From NCBI RefSeq assembly GCF_022376295.1, contig NZ_CP060140.1, positions 310,001 to 374,000 on the forward strand: a stretch of 64,000 bases of DNA, given 5' to 3'. Origin of the DNA: Nodularia sphaerocarpa UHCC 0038 (GTDB lineage Bacteria > Cyanobacteriota > Cyanobacteriia > Cyanobacteriales > Nostocaceae). The notes beneath the pieces were generated by a model. That model was given only the letters and a program-made list of their open reading frames with translations. It was not told the DNA's origin and ran no database searches. This document shows, one piece after another, positions 63,301 through 64,000 of the stretch. Every line of letters begins with the position of its first letter. Within the stretch, counting starts at the first letter, position 1. The translations under genes were made by a program, and so were the position numbers.

Positions 63301-63624
63301 GGAATTATTGATGGTTTTGTCGATGCTAGCGAGTGGAAAAATTTCTGCCTTCAAGCCCGTAGTAGTTCTGGAGAATTACTTTTAAACCATCCTAAATTTA
63401 TCGCACTGCACGAAGAATATGCTAAAATTGCCGAGCAGAAATTGAACAAAAAAGTAGAGCAATTAAAACTGCGTTTAAAACGGCAAAAAGATGATTCTGC
63501 ACTCGCTGAAGAATTACAAATAGAAAGTGCATTAAGTACAGCCATTTTAGACGGAATTTGCCAGCCTCAGATTCGGCTTGATTCAGTCGGTTTCATCGTT
63601 GTATCAGGACATAATCCTTTGTAA
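60322..63624 (+). CDS. SNF2/RapA-like helicase, DpdE-like
   Basis: A 1100-residue superfamily 2 ATPase. Residues 1-130 are a beta-rich N-terminal region (LGIGKVTEI at the start). The helicase core begins near 150: Q-like region LYPHQVEVVRRVL, Walker A DEVGLGKTIEAG, motif II LILDEAHHI, motif III LLLSATPVLN, and in the second lobe GEEGLNLQFADCFIHFDLPW with QRIGRFDRIG (motifs V and VI). A 350-residue insertion separates the lobes. The layout and N-terminus resemble DpdE, the helicase of the 7-deazaguanine DNA-modification (dpd) system; that is a recollection, and no other dpd gene lies in this window. RapA-type remodelling is the alternative. Confidence 0.85.
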   Translation: MIELGSLVQSQNNYLGIGKVTEISPPDVMVEYFCSGGQRLQKTLPLDSLSQVKLQPQTRCYISAPTQDTWLIGRICTWDEDAEMYQIDLPDKKTTIATEQEIYVRCNIPITDPIETLAMKGHETPYFHDKRLTFVKSLIKQRAMSRGMRGLISANIELYPHQVEVVRRVLEDPIQRYLLADEVGLGKTIEAGAILRQFLIDEPKKGAVVLVPQYLLPQWRAELENKFYISHFGKRVVVLALEDVHRINQKANIGCLILDEAHHIAAMATSRDAAVRQRFESCKILAHKSDRLLLLSATPVLNHEQDFLAMLHLLDPVTYKLHDLAGFRARVKNCQEIGRFLLSFQEGANDTVLKTHLKELRKLFAEDEYLLNQADNLEKSLKAKSTEKDQIIRAIRSHISETYRLHRRMLRNRRAAVEDVIFDRDVTPKEEYDLDERSLDLHELIEKWRTTAPKEQPYQQIFLLLFLASSTWLGILEQVINARLTGKTPSQLIPEFKENELRILTTTPKFAGEEEILESCLKILHQPVDEGERTENLNTVLLNQLATYFKISASVRRNKPELITRIQHRIRRPIPGDVLPKIVVFTSFVQSGKQIVQLLANSFGAETIASHQLGEPREKVAENLTRFQNNPDCFILVCDRSGEEGLNLQFADCFIHFDLPWSPNKLEQRIGRFDRIGSKIGVQSYALLGPFLEDSPQNAWYQVLKNGFDIFERSIASLQFYVDEKLQELETALFQSGAAGLLAMISPIQQQITAETLKISEQTALDEIDILDEETTQYFQNLDDYDASHVEIKQAVEGWMCDALGFKSVNNPNSAEIKRYQPTTRTLVSLDELKTHFANNNTDQFGTYNRRIANQNSGTKLFRIGEGLVEALVSHINWDDRGKAFAVWRTDETWDAKEGKEWFGFRFNFVVETHLEAVKQVLTTYKLDNSQLKTLKRRVDALFPPMLETIFIDSRSNPMSLVEDKSLLNILQRPYKDRNSDRARDFNLAKERLGIIDGFVDASEWKNFCLQARSSSGELLLNHPKFIALHEEYAKIAEQKLNKKVEQLKLRLKRQKDDSALAEELQIESALSTAILDGICQPQIRLDSVGFIVVSGHNPL

Positions 63625-63662
63625 AATAGCCCATAATCCTACTAACAAAAACCGCAACTCAG

Positions 63663-63699
63663 ATCCCCGACTTCCTGAAGAAATCGGGGATATTTTTTT
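63663..63699 (+). terminator. Rho-independent terminator after the helicase gene
   Basis: ATCCCCGA and TCGGGGAT arms (63663-63670, 63684-63691), further paired by CTTC/GAAG inside, followed by seven T at 63693-63699. It is 39 bp past the helicase stop and related to the hairpin at 10720-10748. Confidence 0.85.
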
Positions 63700-63841
63700 C
63701 CTTCGTCACTTATTTCAAATTCAATACAGTTAATTAAAAAAAACAACCATCTCTTTCTTCTCTCTCCGTGTCCTCTGTGCCTCTGCGGTTCGTTAAAAAA
63801 AGAGTGATAGCCTGAACTAAACCTTATTGGTTAAAGATTTC

Positions 63842-63952
63842 GGCGTTGCTGAAACCAAGTATGAATTTAAATGTAGAGACGTTCCATGGAACGTCTCTAC
63901 AGGGGTTTTGACATCATCACAAATCGTGTTCATACTTCAAATCAGCAACGCC
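63842..63952. mobile_element. Miniature element family A, copy 3
   Basis: 111 bp, ends GGCGTTGCTGA and TCAGCAACGCC with about 22-bp similarity, and a perfect 8-bp duplication AAGATTTC (63834-63841 and 63953-63960). Its interior carries a perfect 28-bp palindrome at 63873-63900 (arms GTAGAGACGTTCCA). No coding capacity. Confidence 0.88.
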
Positions 63953-64000
63953 AAGATTTCCCTATATAAATTAAAGTACATATTTCGCAAATATCTAATA

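Overview
The window looks like chromosomal DNA of a filamentous, probably heterocyst-forming cyanobacterium (order Nostocales, a Nostoc/Anabaena/Nodularia relative). The reasons are many HIP1 octamers (GCGATCGC) across genes, moderate GC content, cyanobacterial-type genes (ndhA-I-G-E, a Psb32-like TPM protein, a PATAN-REC/CheY/CheW/MCP/CheA cluster, a treS-maltokinase fusion, an ethylene-receptor-like kinase) and many heptameric tandem repeats between genes. The genus is an inference.

Layout. 0.1-6.7 kb: lipoprotein aspartic protease, trpD, small conserved proteins, trmFO, an EnvC-like M23 peptidase and tRNA-Arg(CCG). 6.9-7.9 kb: an intact-looking IS630-type insertion sequence expressed through a -1 frameshift. 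8.5-12.1 kb: a pentapeptide-repeat protein with an RTX tail, and an MltA-like protein. 12.4-16.9 kb: lpdA, trpC, a small conserved protein and a class-V aminotransferase. 17.2-24.3 kb: small proteins, a DUF192 lipoprotein, a CAP-domain protein, then an alpha/beta hydrolase and treS-maltokinase bracketed by two ~130-bp direct repeats. 24.6-30.8 kb: a hybrid histidine kinase with an ethylene-receptor sensor, overlapped by a REC-histidine kinase, then a GT39-type membrane glycosyltransferase. 30.9-31.3 kb: nested miniature elements. 31.5-37.7 kb: ndhA-ndhI-ndhG-ndhE-nadK on the minus strand, with gltA and sixA upstream. 37.9-42.3 kb: DHH phosphoesterase, HNH endonuclease, a duplicated 128-bp promoter-bearing module, alanine racemase and tRNA-Leu(UAG). 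42.9-50.4 kb: a chemotaxis-like locus resembling the hmp/pix loci. 50.6-55.9 kb: a second miniature element, DUF427, a lipoprotein, an unusual three-gene metal-related module, a Uma2 protein whose ribosome-binding site was duplicated by a miniature element, and dapB. 56-60 kb: membrane protein, cobH, psb32-like gene and small envelope-type proteins. 60.3-63.6 kb: a large SNF2/RapA-type helicase resembling DpdE, followed by a third miniature element.

How genes may work together. The ndh genes encode membrane-arm subunits of NDH-1, and nadK lies 6 bp after ndhE. The chemotaxis genes form a full signal chain from receptor to kinase to response regulators. The two kinases at 24.6-29.0 kb overlap by 4 bp and probably form one signalling unit. 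The most unusual protein-coding unit is at 51.9-54.3 kb. A CobW/COG0523-like P-loop protein lies under a Fur/Zur-like box. It overlaps a calcineurin-like phosphoesterase in which two expected metal ligands are Cys, and that gene is followed by a second phosphoesterase homologue that has lost most of its metal ligands. At the DNA level, two families of non-autonomous elements can be defined with terminal inverted repeats and target duplications (8 bp and 3 bp).
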